DNA from: Cannabis sativa
Taxonomy: Eukaryota > Streptophyta > Magnoliopsida > Rosales > Cannabaceae
NCBI RefSeq assembly: GCF_029168945.1
Contig: NC_083601.1
Span: 75,195,595 to 75,259,594 of the forward strand
DNA: 64,000 nt
Direction of reading: 5' to 3'
Shown: positions 48,688 through 61,187 of the stretch, piece by piece
Layout: every line of letters starts with the position of its first letter
How positions within the stretch are numbered: the first letter of the stretch is position 1
Program-made: the position numbers and the translations under genes
The notes under the pieces: model-generated
The model's input: only the letters and a program-made list of their open reading frames with translations
Databases searched by the model: none
What the model was told of the DNA's origin: nothing

Positions 48688-48812
48688 CATCGGACCCCCC
48701 CATCGGACCGGTCGGACCCCCCCCCCCCCATCGGACCCCTAGCTTGCAAGCATCGGACCCGTCAAACCCCCCCCCCCCCCCATCGGACCCCATGGTCCGA
48801 CCATCGGACCCG
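48688..48812. repeat. CATCGGACC(C)n short tandem repeat with long C runs
   Basis: At least six copies of CATCGGACC, or TCGGACC variants, separated by C runs of up to about 16 and by CGGT or AGCTTGCAAG inserts. It stands out as C-rich on this strand within AT-rich DNA. No coding frame. The C-run lengths are likely unstable or hard to sequence. Confidence 0.75.
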
Positions 48813-48835
48813 TTGTTTTTTTTTTGGTTTTCGGT

Positions 48836-49149
48836 TGAGGCTCACGGGTTGAGAGAGATGCTTTACTGGTGGTTCAGGCAATTCAAAGTTCTATATGCAT
48901 GCCATCACAGTTTGGTCTAATTGTTCGAGATTGTCGAGAGCTTCTTTCTAAGTTAAATGACGTTTCTTTAAGTTTTGTAAAACGATCTGCAAACAAGGCT
49001 GCTCATTGCATAGCAAGAGGGTCTAGTTTAAAGTCAGATTGTATTTTCAGTGGGACTACCGCTCCTTTTCAATTACTGTCTATTGTAACTACTGAAAGTT
49101 ATTGAATAAATCCCATCCTTTATTCAAAAAAAAAAAAAAAAAAAAAAAA
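48836..49149 (+). pseudogene. 5'-truncated LINE, 3' end with RNase H-like domain and poly(A)
   Basis: The frame ERDALLVVQAIQSS... continues through LSFVKRSANKAAHCIAR, the typical last domain of plant L1-type LINE ORF2 (RNase H-like), and ends at TGA 49103-49105 after ESY. A short 3' UTR and a run of A (about 49127-49148) follow, as expected for target-primed insertion. The reverse transcriptase and endonuclease parts are missing, so it is dead on arrival. Confidence 0.75.
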
Positions 49150-49352
49150 GCTTGTTTTACTCTTCTTGTGTCAACAAGAACTACAGAATGTGCATTCTTA
49201 ATTATGAAAATTATCAAAACAAAGATTAGAAACAAGATGGAAAACAACTTTTTGAATGATTGCTTAGTTGTTTGTATTGAGAAAGATATTGCTACAACAT
49301 TTAGTATTTCTATTATAAATGAGTTTGCATTTATGAAGGAATGTGAGGCAAA
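49150..49352 (+). pseudogene. hAT-type transposase C-terminal dimerisation fragment
   Basis: The frame ACFTLLVSTRTTECAFLIMK...RNKMENNFLNDCLVVCIEK matches the C-terminal dimerisation region of plant hAT/TTF-type zinc-finger proteins, whose usual form is S-T-ERAFSAMK-V-T-LRNKM-D-FL. It begins exactly where the LINE poly(A) ends and stops being recognisable at about 49352. Only about 65 residues remain and the catalytic part is absent. Confidence 0.65.
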
Positions 49353-49361
49353 ATTTACTTA

Positions 49362-49752
49362 TGGTGCGTGTGTTTGGATGCAATTGTATAATTACTAGAA
49401 TAATAATTAATTGCATATGAGAGTAATTATACTATATTTTAAAATACAATGTGTGTTAGGATGTTAAGTAATAATTGCATATGAATTTTTATTTCTATGT
49501 TTGGCAAATGATTTAGTAATTAAATAATTTAATAATATTAATTATCTAAAAATATTAATATTGTGTAATCACACAGTATAATTATACCCAATTCTCATGA
49601 AATCATGAGAATTGGAAAGTATAATTGATACCCCTTAATTACTTTCAATTACATGATTATCGTATAATTACTTTTGAATAAACACGTCAAAGCTCGTAAT
49701 TACTCTGATTTACACTCAATTTTAATTACATAGTGTTTTTCTAAATGCACCC
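49362..49752. mobile_element. Candidate MITE, about 391 bp
   Basis: Imperfect inverted ends (GGTGCGTGTGTTTGGATGC at 49363; complement of GGGTGCATTTAGAAAAACAC ending 49752), flanked by TTA at 49359-49361 and 49753-49755. TTA duplication with a GTTTGG-type end would fit a Harbinger/Tourist-like MITE. The interior is AT-rich with self-complementary stretches and no coding. Confidence 0.45.
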
Positions 49753-49755
49753 TTA

Positions 49756-50383
49756 AGGAAAATAAATTAATTTTTTAAGTTATATATGAATTTGATATAA
49801 TTATTAATCACACTTTTTATTAACATAATTATTATTATTTTAATACTTATATTATAGTTATTTACATAGTGTACTTGCTTTCTTACGAACAATTATTACC
49901 AGTTGTAGTTTTATATAATGATATAAATTAGATAGCACAATCTTTTATTTTATAAAAACAAAATTGGCCTTCTTGGTCAGCAAATTTTGGTTATGTTATT
50001 GGATGGCGCCATGCAATTGATTAATAATAATTTTAAAAAATTATTATATTAAATTATATAAAACTTAATACTTAATTATACTATATATAAGGCATTGAAC
50101 TTGCTAGGTACTAATACCTTTCACCGTTACTCTTGTTTAACCGCAATATTACTAATTCTCAAGAGCAATGCGTAATAGTTATGCTTTGGTGCTTTGCATT
50201 CTGCATGTATTTTCCTTAATATCGATCTCTCAATCTGTCAATAGGCTACTAAACTTTATTTCTAATCCAAAAACTTTATCAACGTTGTAATCTAATTATG
50301 TCAAGCAGAAAATGAGTCACACCCCACACACCAAAATATAACCAGTTTCACAATTTACTCTCATATCTAATTGTAATTTTGTT
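49756..50383. other. AT-rich spacer, nothing identified
   Basis: No gene, repeat boundary or RNA gene recognised between the candidate MITE and the LTR element. Confidence 0.5.
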
Positions 50384-50388
50384 AAAAG

Positions 50389-51106
50389 TGTTAGAGATTT
50401 TATTACAATGGAAGAAAATCAAGATATTACAACTCTATTGTAATACAATACAAGGACCAACAAAGAGATTAAATAAAAGTTACAACAATATAATATACAA
50501 TATATATACACTATATATATTATATATAAGAAATGTAGAAGAAGATAAGAACACATGCAATATAAAATATGTATATATATATATAAACACTCACTCACAA
50601 CCTTGAGTGTAGATTAGTGGGGATCACCATGACTTGAACAAGGTATTACACCTTTGTCCAAAAGCTTATTTCCCCCTATCTCTAAGCACTAAGGGAACTC
50701 TCTAGGAAATAGCTTTGGGAATTATCAAGCCTTTAGGGTTTTCTAGCAAAGTGCTTTCTTGATAGAAAACTTCATCTCCAAAATGAGCACCTTAGACCTC
50801 TTTATATAGTGTTTAGGATATCATCACCATTTGAAATTCAAACTCATAACCCCATAGATGTTATGGACTCAAATGTAACTCCTACACACACCATAACTCC
50901 TATAGCATTAAGAATTTCAAATTAAGAGGTGTAACATCTTTTTACACTCTTAATGTTGGTGATGATGGTGGAGGTTACTCATAGTAACAAGTAACTCCCA
51001 AATGTTACAAAAAGATGACAACTAATATACATTGTCATATGTTACATATTATTAGTTTATTACACATATTTAATCTATATATTATATTATTATAAATAAT
51101 ATAACA
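50389..51106 (-). repeat. 3' LTR of LARD-F
   Basis: 718 bp. Contains a minus-strand TATA box (ACTATATAAA, 50801-50810) with the likely transcript running toward lower coordinates. It also has AT dinucleotide runs near 50500-50585. The sequence at 50623-50635 (GGGGATCACCATG) and the whole unit recur in the second LTR. Confidence 0.93.
50801..50810 (-). promoter_or_regulatory. TATA box of LARD-F LTR
   Basis: ACTATATAAAGAGG on the minus strand is a consensus TATA box in the middle of the LTR, where the U3/R border is expected. The partner LTR has an identical one at about 54081-54090. Confidence 0.6.
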
Positions 51107-51400
51107 ATCCCCCACTAGATTAAATATTATCTCTTTAGTAACAAACTTGTAACTTTTGTAACATTTATTTAATCAATCAAAAATATTATATCAAAATATA
51201 ACATTCCCCACTTTGATTGACTAAATACACACTTTTAAGAAGTCTTGCTTAGGTGCATTAGATAAAATGTCTTTCGACTTGAATTTTATTTTAGTGTAAT
51301 TACCACAAAGTTTGATGAAATTTTGGTTGCCGTAGCATTGAACCATTATTCCTTTAATACAAACCGGTGATAACACACACACCCTCGCTAATGCTCACTT

Positions 51401-52878
51401 GAGACCGCATGTCTCGCTCTTGCACCGTTAATGGCCATGTGCAAAATTCCAATTCATGGACTCTCTAGAGAATAACTCCCAATTCTCATAAGAGGCGGCA
51501 CCACCTCTAGTCCATATAGGTGGATTTTTAGTGTCTCACCACTGTTTAGACACTTCTTAAGCTTAAGTGAGTTTTCTTAAGCTTAAGCTCCATTAAAAAA
51601 CCTTTCGGTTTTAACCCTCAATTTTCACCACATGTACTCATTCATAGATGAGACAATTGAGTACCATATTTACTCTATTGACTTGTTATTACCTATTGAA
51701 CTTAAGACTAGATGTTTACTAGTGTTAAGATAGGTTACCATCAATGAGCAAAACACTAAGGGAGTTTAGGTCTCATCCCTAAAAAATTCATGCTTTAATC
51801 TTGTACGGAGATTAAGCAATTTGTTATAACCTCTCACTATTGATTCCATGTGAATCATGCATGCCAAAATATAGTGTTCACTTTGTGACCACTTTTCTCC
51901 TTAAGTACTTAAGCTTTGAAAATTTAATCATAAAAGATTAATTTTCACACAACTCAAATTCTCAATAATTTTGATACCATGCATATCAAAATTAAACACT
52001 AATTTAGACACCAAACATGTCTAAATTATACTTTATTTTAAGACACCAAACATGTCTTAAACTTTTCATATTGGAGTATCACCCCCACACTTTCACATTT
52101 CACTATCAAGATAATATCTTGATTTTAAAATATAGAAGACCACTTCGTCTCTATAATTTTTCTTAAATTTAATTTCCTTCTTGAAATTATTTTTACCAAA
52201 AATTTGACACCAAATATGTCAATATTTTCACTTATGCACATAGCCAAACTTGATTTAGAATTTGAATTCAAAATCAAAAATATCAACAATGTCTCATCAC
52301 ATTTTGATTAAATTTGTGGTTCACCCCCACATTTCTACCATAAAGTGTATATTAAATATCACCTTTTTGTATTTTCCTCTTCAAATGACTCTTTAAGGCC
52401 ACTTTAAAAATACCATTTGACATTTTTAGTTTTCTCAACAAAACTAAAATATCAAACTCACATCACCACTTACAAAATAATGTGATTATTTTTTCTCATA
52501 ATTTTAAGGTTATCTCCTCATTGAGATTAGCCCAAAATTATACCAAGGTTAACAAAATTCTCATCAATTTTGTTCACCACTTTGATTATTTAAGATTCAA
52601 AATTACTTCTCCAATTTTGTTATCTTTTCACTATTTTTGAATCCACATTGATTCATTTACTTTTGAGTCCAAAATTGCTCTTCCAATTTATGGCTCATTT
52701 CACAAGTTTGGATTCACTTTTAATCCATTTGTTCTTGCTATGACAAGACAATTCTCATAAGTGTAACTCTCATATAGTTCACTTTTCTTTATCTCAAATA
52801 TGAGATGATTATCTCTTATAATCTAATAAAAGATGTAACTTCTCAAAAGCCATCTTTTATTATCTCACAAAGTGAGAT
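51401..52878. repeat. Array of serial short inverted repeats (hairpins) inside LARD-F
   Basis: Perfect or nearly perfect stem-loops follow one another. The strongest (left arm/right arm): 51967-51976/51984-51993 (10 bp), 52001-52010/52018-52027 (10), 52037-52045/52053-52061 (9), 52105-52113/52115-52123 (9), 52424-52433/52440-52449 (10), 52551-52559/52566-52574 (9), 52824-52835/52851-52862 (12), 52862-52868/52872-52878 (7). Weaker or bulged ones begin at 52131, 52170, 52204, 52250, 52282, 52310, 52342, 52381, 52458, 52498, 52598, 52638, 52672, 52709, 52733 and 52791. Further short ones lie upstream at 51401, 51491, 51530, 51634 and 51841, with perfect palindromes CTTAAGCTTAAG (51556 and 51576) and TTAAGTACTTAA (51901). 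Starts are mostly 25-50 bases apart. Confidence 0.8.
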
Positions 52879-52919
52879 GTTCACCACCATATTGAAAAAG
52901 AATTTAAAATATTCTTTAT

Positions 52920-53560
52920 TCACAAAATAGATGATAATAATTTCCACATCAATAGCAATAAACCATATTATATTATTACTATCAACATTATTATCATACT
53001 ACATAACTCATACATTAATATAATATGTATGTTACTAATCAACATCTTATATGTAACATACACACAATGTCAATATTAAATTCACAAATAAATATGTTAC
53101 ATATCTCATATACATGTAACATATATACTTTAATATATATCATATAAACATAATATATATTAATTACACAACTATATATGTTACATACCTCACACATATA
53201 TAACATATATACACTTTAATACACATGCATGATATATATTATATACTCATAATATATATTATATATGCATGTCTCATATAAATACATAGAAATAATTATT
53301 TCTACATATTTAATCTCACTAATATATATTATATATATCACATGCTCTACATATATATAATATATATTACTCATATATATACATGTTATATATTATATAT
53401 CTCACATATATACATATAATAACATATAAAATTCAAATATCATATTATATATCACTATATATATTAATATGATATAAACACATGATCATGTATATGTCAC
53501 ATATATATAACTCATATATATCATATATATTACTATCATATAAAATAGTAAATCACATTA
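52920..53560. repeat. AT-rich simple repeat zone in LARD-F
   Basis: Dense TATATA, ACATATAT and CTCATATA motifs without coding. It lies between the hairpin array and the 5' leader next to the LTR. In element orientation it is near the 5' end of the transcript. Confidence 0.7.
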
Positions 53561-53669
53561 TATACCACCATGCTCATCCATGAATAGTTTACACACAAAA
53601 TCTCTTATCCTTGTATTCTCTCAATCTTGATTTATCACCTCTTCCATTGAAAAGGAATAAGCTTTTGAT

Positions 53670-54389
53670 TGTTAGAGATTTTATTACAATGGAAGAAAAT
53701 CAAGATATTACAACTCTATTGTAATACAATACAAGGACCAACAAAGAGATTAAATAAAAGTTACAACAATATAATATACAATATATATATACACTATATA
53801 TATTATATATAAGAAATGTAGAAGAAGATAAGAACACATGCAATATAAAATATGTATATATATATATAAACACTCACTCACAACCTTGAGTGTAGATTAG
53901 TGGGGATCACCATGACTTGAACAAGGTATTACACCTTTGTCCAAAAGCTTATTTCCCCCTATCTCTAAGCACTAAGGGAACACTCTAGGAAATAGCTTTG
54001 GGAATTATCAAGCCTTTAGGGTTTTCTAGCAAAGTGCTTTCTTGATAGAAAACTTCATCTCCAAAATGAGCACCTTAGACCTCTTTATATAGTGTTTAGG
54101 ATATCATCACCATTTGAAATTCAAACTCATAACCCCATAGATGTTATGGACTCAAATGTAACTCCTACACACACCATAACTCCTATAGCATTAAGAATTT
54201 CAAATTAAGAGGTGTAACATCTTTTTACACTCTTAATGTTGGTGATGATGGTGGAGGTTACTCATAGTAACAAGTAACTCCCAAATGTTACAAAAAGATG
54301 ACAACTAATATACATTGTCATATGTTACATATTATTAGTTTATTACACATATTTAATCTATATATTATATTATTATAAATAATATAACA
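53670..54389 (-). repeat. 5' LTR of LARD-F
   Basis: 720 bp, differing from the other LTR only by one extra TA in a TA run near 53788 and by A for T near 53982. Immediately inside it, on the minus strand, comes ATCAAAAGCTTATTCC, not the initiator-Met site used by the Copia and Gypsy elements here. Confidence 0.93.
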
Positions 54390-54394
54390 AAAAG

Positions 54395-54777
54395 ATTATT
54401 AGAAAAGACAAAAGTTAATTAATAGTAAAAATAGAGAAATATCTGTTCAGCGAGAGAAAGATCTGAATGAAAATATTTTTAATACTACATATATTTGTAA
54501 TTATTTATCTTTTTTAACATTTGAATATTATATATTTCTAATTATCGAAAATGGTTGAAATATTATATCAAAACTTCTACCAAATTTTAATTAATGTCAT
54601 CAAAAAATTGGAAATAGATCCAAAATTAAGTAAGAATTAGTCAGCAATATCTTAACTGATTGAGAACGCTGCTGAAACCTGAACCTGAAATTAGTATTTT
54701 TATTTTAAATTAGGCAAAAATTAAAAGAAGACTGAATTTATTGGATTTCCACACTTTTTTTTTCTGGACTAGGTTCT
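54395..54777. other. Spacer upstream of ferritin, AT-rich
   Basis: No element or gene is recognised. It contains the distal part of the ferritin upstream region. Confidence 0.5.
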
Positions 54778-54867
54778 GTGAGTTTGTGGAAAATACAAAA
54801 GAGTGGGGACCTAATTTCCAATATTCCAGATATTTCCACACATGGCAACCCACCATTACTATCAAGC

Positions 54868-54881
54868 CACGAGCCTGCCAC
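54868..54881 (+). promoter_or_regulatory. IDRS-like iron-response element of the ferritin promoter
   Basis: CACGAGCCTGCCAC matches 12 of 14 bases of the iron-dependent regulatory sequence known from Arabidopsis and maize ferritin genes (CACGAGGCCGCCAC). In those plants it represses the gene under low iron. It lies 186 bp upstream of the ferritin ATG on the same strand, a plausible promoter position. A weak TATA-like CTCATATAGA follows at about 54957. Confidence 0.7.
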
Positions 54882-55053
54882 GCTCCTATCTCCAGGATTC
54901 AATCTCAACCATCCAGTTGTCACTTCATCCAACGGTTCACCACCTCCCTCTACCACCTCATATAGACTTTTCCATCTCAATCTTTATCCTCACCTCTTAA
55001 GCCACACGCCCTCCATTTTCAACCTTGAATTTTCCTCTCCTCTCCTCTCCACC

Positions 55054-57078
55054 ATGCTTCTCAAGGCTTCTTCTCTTTTGGGTTCTCATGGGGAAGCTCT
55101 GGTTCCCTTGTTTTCCTCTGCATCTCCTTCTCCCTCATCTTCTTCCCCTCTTTCGTACTCGTTTTCTCCTCTGAATTCTCCCAATTCTCTCTTCTCGACT
55201 CTCCGTTACTCGTCAGCCAAGAATGGAGGTGGTTTTTCTGTCTCGGCCTCAAAGGGTGCCAACAGTCGTCCTCTTACTGGCGTCGTATTCGAGCCATTTG
55301 AAGAGGTCAAGAAGGAGCTCGATCTTGTCCCAGCTGGGGATCAAGTCTCTCTTGCTCGACAGAAATATGCCGACGAGTGTGAGGCCGCTATTAACGAGCA
55401 GATCAAGTAGGTTCCCTCTTTCTTTCCAATTTTCATCTATTTTTCATATTTTGATTTCAACAGTTTGTGTATTTGTTTATCTAATGGTTTTTCTTTACGG
55501 TTCAGTGTGGAGTACAACGTTTCTTACGCTTACCATGCCTTGTATGCCTACTTCGATAGAGATAACGTTGCGCTCAAGGGTTTTGCCAAGTAATGTATTT
55601 GAATTCTTTAGAAGTTATTTTCTTTCAGGCTTTTTTGGTCACCCTTTTGTTAATTTTGTCCAAACATTTTGTCTGCAGATTCTTTAAGGAATCTAGTGAA
55701 GAAGAAAGGGAACATGCTGAGAAATTGATGGAATATCAGGTGTTTGAAGACTTTTAAACTTTTTCATATAAAGTTTTTTGTTGTCGGTTTACACTTATTT
55801 TTGCCTTTTATTTAGTACTAGAAAGATAAGGTTCTAATATTCTTTGTTTTTAATCAGAACAAGCGTGGTGGAAAAGTAAAGTTGCAGTCTATATTGATGC
55901 CTCATTCTGAGTTTGATCATCCTGAAAAAGGAGATGCTTTATTTGGTTAGTGTTTTTTTTTTCTCCTAATGTATATCTGTTTGTGGTGACAACTGACAAT
56001 GCATGATGTGAACCCATTTATTGCTGTTTCTTAAACTAGTATTGCATCCAATAAGAACTTTCTTCTTGTTGACCTGTCGCTTGAACTTAGTTGCAAATGC
56101 ATATAATTGTATCTATCTATCTATCTATTAGAAAGCATTGTTATGTGGCACCAGTAGGTACCACAACATTTTAATGATAGCCTTTGTATTGGGAAATAGC
56201 CTACCATTGAAAACTATGTCATAATTTTGTACTATGTCATAATTTTGTACTATTCCAATGGTTATCTATCATCATCATTTAGTCTCCTTTGACTTTTCTT
56301 TAGATGTTACGGTCTTGAGTTAGACTATGATGCTATAACTTATGAGCATTAAATGGTGCTAGAGTTAAATTTATATAGTACTTCCTTGGAACCTAGTTTA
56401 TTTGAATCTTAGTTTCTGCATGTTTTGGAATTAAATGCCATCTAACTAGGTCGTCTTGCCTTGCCTATTTCTCTTAATATCAGCAATGGAGCTTGCATTA
56501 TCTCTGGAGAAGCTGACAAATGAGAAGCTCCTCCACTTGCACAGCGTATGGGATTTGCCTTTATTATAATTTTTTCAGTTTTAGTTTGTGGGAAATATTT
56601 GGATTCCTTTAGCCTACGTTCTTTAATCTTTGGTCATTTGACTTTAACAGGTTGCTGACAGAAGCAAAGATGTGCAGTTGACAGATTTCATTGAAAGTGA
56701 ATTTTTAACTGAGCAGGTACACATTATTACAACATTGAGAATGCCATTTATGTTTGAAGCTTGTTTCATGTGGAAGAGAGGTGGGAATTGAACATATGAT
56801 ATTAAATGGTTTTGACTCTTCTAATTTCCATATTTTACTTTTGTAGGTGGAAGCCATTAAGAAAATATCAGAATATGTTGCCCAACTGAGGAGGGTTGGC
56901 AAAGGACATGGTATTTTTCATTATCTATTCTCATCTGCAGAACTATAACAATATACTTCACTATTCTTTGATAGGATACTTGTACATTTATATCTGAATT
57001 GTGTGTATGACTTTGAACTTTCCAGGAGTTTGGCACTTCGATCAGATGTTACTCCATGGAGAGGGAGCTGCTGCTTGA
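55054..57078 (+). CDS. FER: Ferritin, chloroplastic (eight exons)
   Basis: Exons 55054-55406, 55506-55589, 55679-55739, 55858-55945, 56484-56545, 56651-56716, 56847-56910 and 57026-57078, all GT-AG, give 276 aa, the normal length for plant ferritin. Residues 1 to about 50 are Ser-rich and fit a chloroplast transit peptide. A plant-specific extension follows ([15 protein letters not shown]), then the four-helix ferritin fold. Ferroxidase-centre residues are present: E120, Y127, E155 and H158 (in EEEREHAEK), E203 and Q238. It oxidises Fe(II) and stores it as a mineral in a 24-mer in plastids. The ATG has a good context (CCACCATGC). An upstream in-frame extension to 54778 exists but is not family-like. 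Iron control is suggested by the IDRS-like site. Intron 4 has an (ATCT)n run (56110-56128) and a tandem TATGTCATAATTTTGTAC. Confidence 0.97.
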
Positions 57079-57188
57079 TTATCTTCCATTTTCCTTTCCA
57101 TTCCTACATTGTGTTTTACTAGCTCTTTGTTCTAATATTGTGTCTGAAGACTTTTAGTACCTTGTGTTAGATTTACAAGTGCATATGG

Positions 57189-57194
57189 AATAAA
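57189..57194 (+). terminator. Possible poly(A) signal of ferritin
   Basis: AATAAA 111 bp after the stop codon in a T/A-rich 3' UTR. Position is normal for plant mRNAs, but plant signals are loose, so it is only likely. Confidence 0.45.
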
Positions 57195-57244
57195 TGATAG
57201 TCTGAATCTGAATTAAATCAACTTCATACCTTAGTAGTTACAGA

Positions 57245-58590
57245 TTAATTGAGTTTTGCTTGGTAGTAGTGCCATTTTTTCAGCCACATTACATATAATA
57301 TGCTTTGTATTGATTGATAAATAATTTGTTGGTAGTAGACATTTGGCTGTAGATTGGCCTCAAGGGTGGTCCCCAAGAACACAACATTATTGGGAATTTA
57401 TAATTGAGCTCAGTAACACCATCACTCTCAAGTCTCAACCCTATGATTGTCAAGAGTAATTTTGGAAAGAAGGGTAAAGTGACAAAAAAAAAATGGCATA
57501 ATTACAAAAATATGATTATTGTAAAGTATAAATGATAGTAATTTTGTTTTATGTAAAGATCCTCATCAATCATTCTCTTAAAGAAAGCTCTCCCCCAACT
57601 CAAGGTCCCATAAATTCCATAATGGTTATTAGTCATGTTCACACTTCCCGTTGTCCTTTTATGACTTTAACCGTCTTTTACGTTTGTTGCAGCTTTGGTT
57701 AAATAAATGGCTAAGTAGTGTAACTGATATCAATTAATAAATTCTCTACATTTTAGGAATGGATTATTAATAATTTAAGAACATTTTTCAAAAATTTAAT
57801 AAGATAAGAGACCGATAACGACCTGTGTGATCTAAATTATGCTACTAGGAGGATCTCATCAAAATTAAAAATAATTAACCAAGGCTAATGGGGATTAGTG
57901 TCTTTTTTCTTTAAGCCAGATGCCACTTCTTAGGTTGACCTATTTCTTGCAGGTTTTTATTTATTTTTATATGAGAGGCTTGCTAATCATTCTACTTCTA
58001 AATAAAATTAAATTATTTCGTTCTTTCCAAAAAAATAAATAAAAATAAATAAATAAATAAAAAAAAAAAACTCCCGGATCTTTTGGATTTAGGATTATGT
58101 GATAGAAAAAAATCTCAAAATTAAATTTCAAGAAATATAAAGAAATTCTCATTTTTTTTAATGCAAAACATAATTTAAAAATAATCAAAATATATAATGT
58201 ATATCAAATTTGTTGTATTATTTTCATAAATTCAAACAAGACCTAAAATTATGGATCAGAGCTTGACCGGCATTATATTCTTATGCAATTTTTTCATTGA
58301 AGACTGAATTTAATTTTACGGTGTCTAGAAACCAGATGGTAATTAATTGATGTTAAAAATAATTCTTCGGGATGATTAAGAAAACTTCGGAACTGGCCTC
58401 GCAAGGTTAAATTACAAGACCATTCCATCAGGCAGAGGCAATTAGTAATAACAGAAACACACCCTCCGGACAATTATTAAAAAACAGCAACAGACAGCTT
58501 TCTGAATACAAAGTACTAAACTCATAATTCAGCAATTAATTTACCAGTACCAACCATAAGAAAGAGCAAAATTTGGCACATAAAAATCCA
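57245..58590. other. Intergenic region between ferritin and eS4
   Basis: The genes are convergent (ferritin plus, eS4 minus), so this is shared 3' flank. No gene is seen. An A-rich (AAAT)n microsatellite lies at 58029-58070. The final part, from about 58400, is probably the 3' UTR of eS4. Confidence 0.6.
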
Positions 58591-58663
58591 TAATATGGTC
58601 CAGCTACGAGAAAAAGAAAACACCTGCCAAAGTCCTCACATATTTATGGCTACAAATAACTTG

Positions 58664-60939
<2,276 letters not shown>

Positions 60940-61035
60940 TTTGGGATTCTGAGCTACAAGATCTCAGAGGAGCAGTAGCTGAGGCAATGGCTCTCTGTAT
61001 CGACTGTATGCGAGAGAGCTCAACAACACATTCGA

Positions 61036-61139
61036 AAACCCTAGCGTGGTTTTTAGAGGTTGTTATCTGCGTTTGTTGTGTTACAAATGGGCCAATCTTA
61101 ATCAATGGGCCAGTCAACAAAACAAAATCTAAATGGGCT
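61036..61139 (-). promoter_or_regulatory. eS4 promoter: telo-box and site II motifs
   Basis: AAACCCTA (telo-box, 61036-61043, read on plus) with three site II motifs upstream of the gene: TGGGCC at 61088-61093 and 61106-61111, and TGGGCT at 61134-61139. In plants, site II motifs bound by TCP factors together with a telo-box near the start site drive ribosomal-protein genes in dividing cells. Positions 100-200 bp upstream of the ATG fit. Confidence 0.75.
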
Positions 61140-61187
61140 TAAAATACTGGATTTATTTCATAAATACCAAAAAAGGATAAAAATAAA

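Larger units (their letters stand above)
50389..54389 (-). mobile_element. LARD-F: young 4.0-kb non-autonomous LTR retroelement
   Basis: Two LTRs of 718 and 720 bp (50389-51106 and 53670-54389), TGTTAGAG...ATAACA as read on plus, with a perfect 5-bp duplication AAAAG (50384-50388, 54390-54394). A polypurine tract read on minus (CTAGTGGGGGAT, 51107-51118) next to the left LTR sets the orientation to minus. The 2563-bp interior holds no gag or pol and no long frame, so the element must be moved in trans. The LTRs differ by one dinucleotide indel and one substitution. No iMet primer site is seen at the expected place. The interior is dominated by serial hairpins. Confidence 0.93.

Noticed and set aside
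51401..52878. CRISPR-like array
   Set aside because: Spacing is roughly regular, but there is no constant repeat. The shared parts are loops, stems differ, and the genome is a plant nuclear one.
54778..55053. In-frame upstream extension of the ferritin first exon
   Set aside because: The stretch is open but does not resemble a transit peptide. It contains the IDRS-like site, and starting at 55054 gives the normal family length with a good ATG context.
61036..61043. Interstitial telomere repeat
   Set aside because: Only one AAACCCTA unit is present. In this position it is better read as a promoter telo-box.
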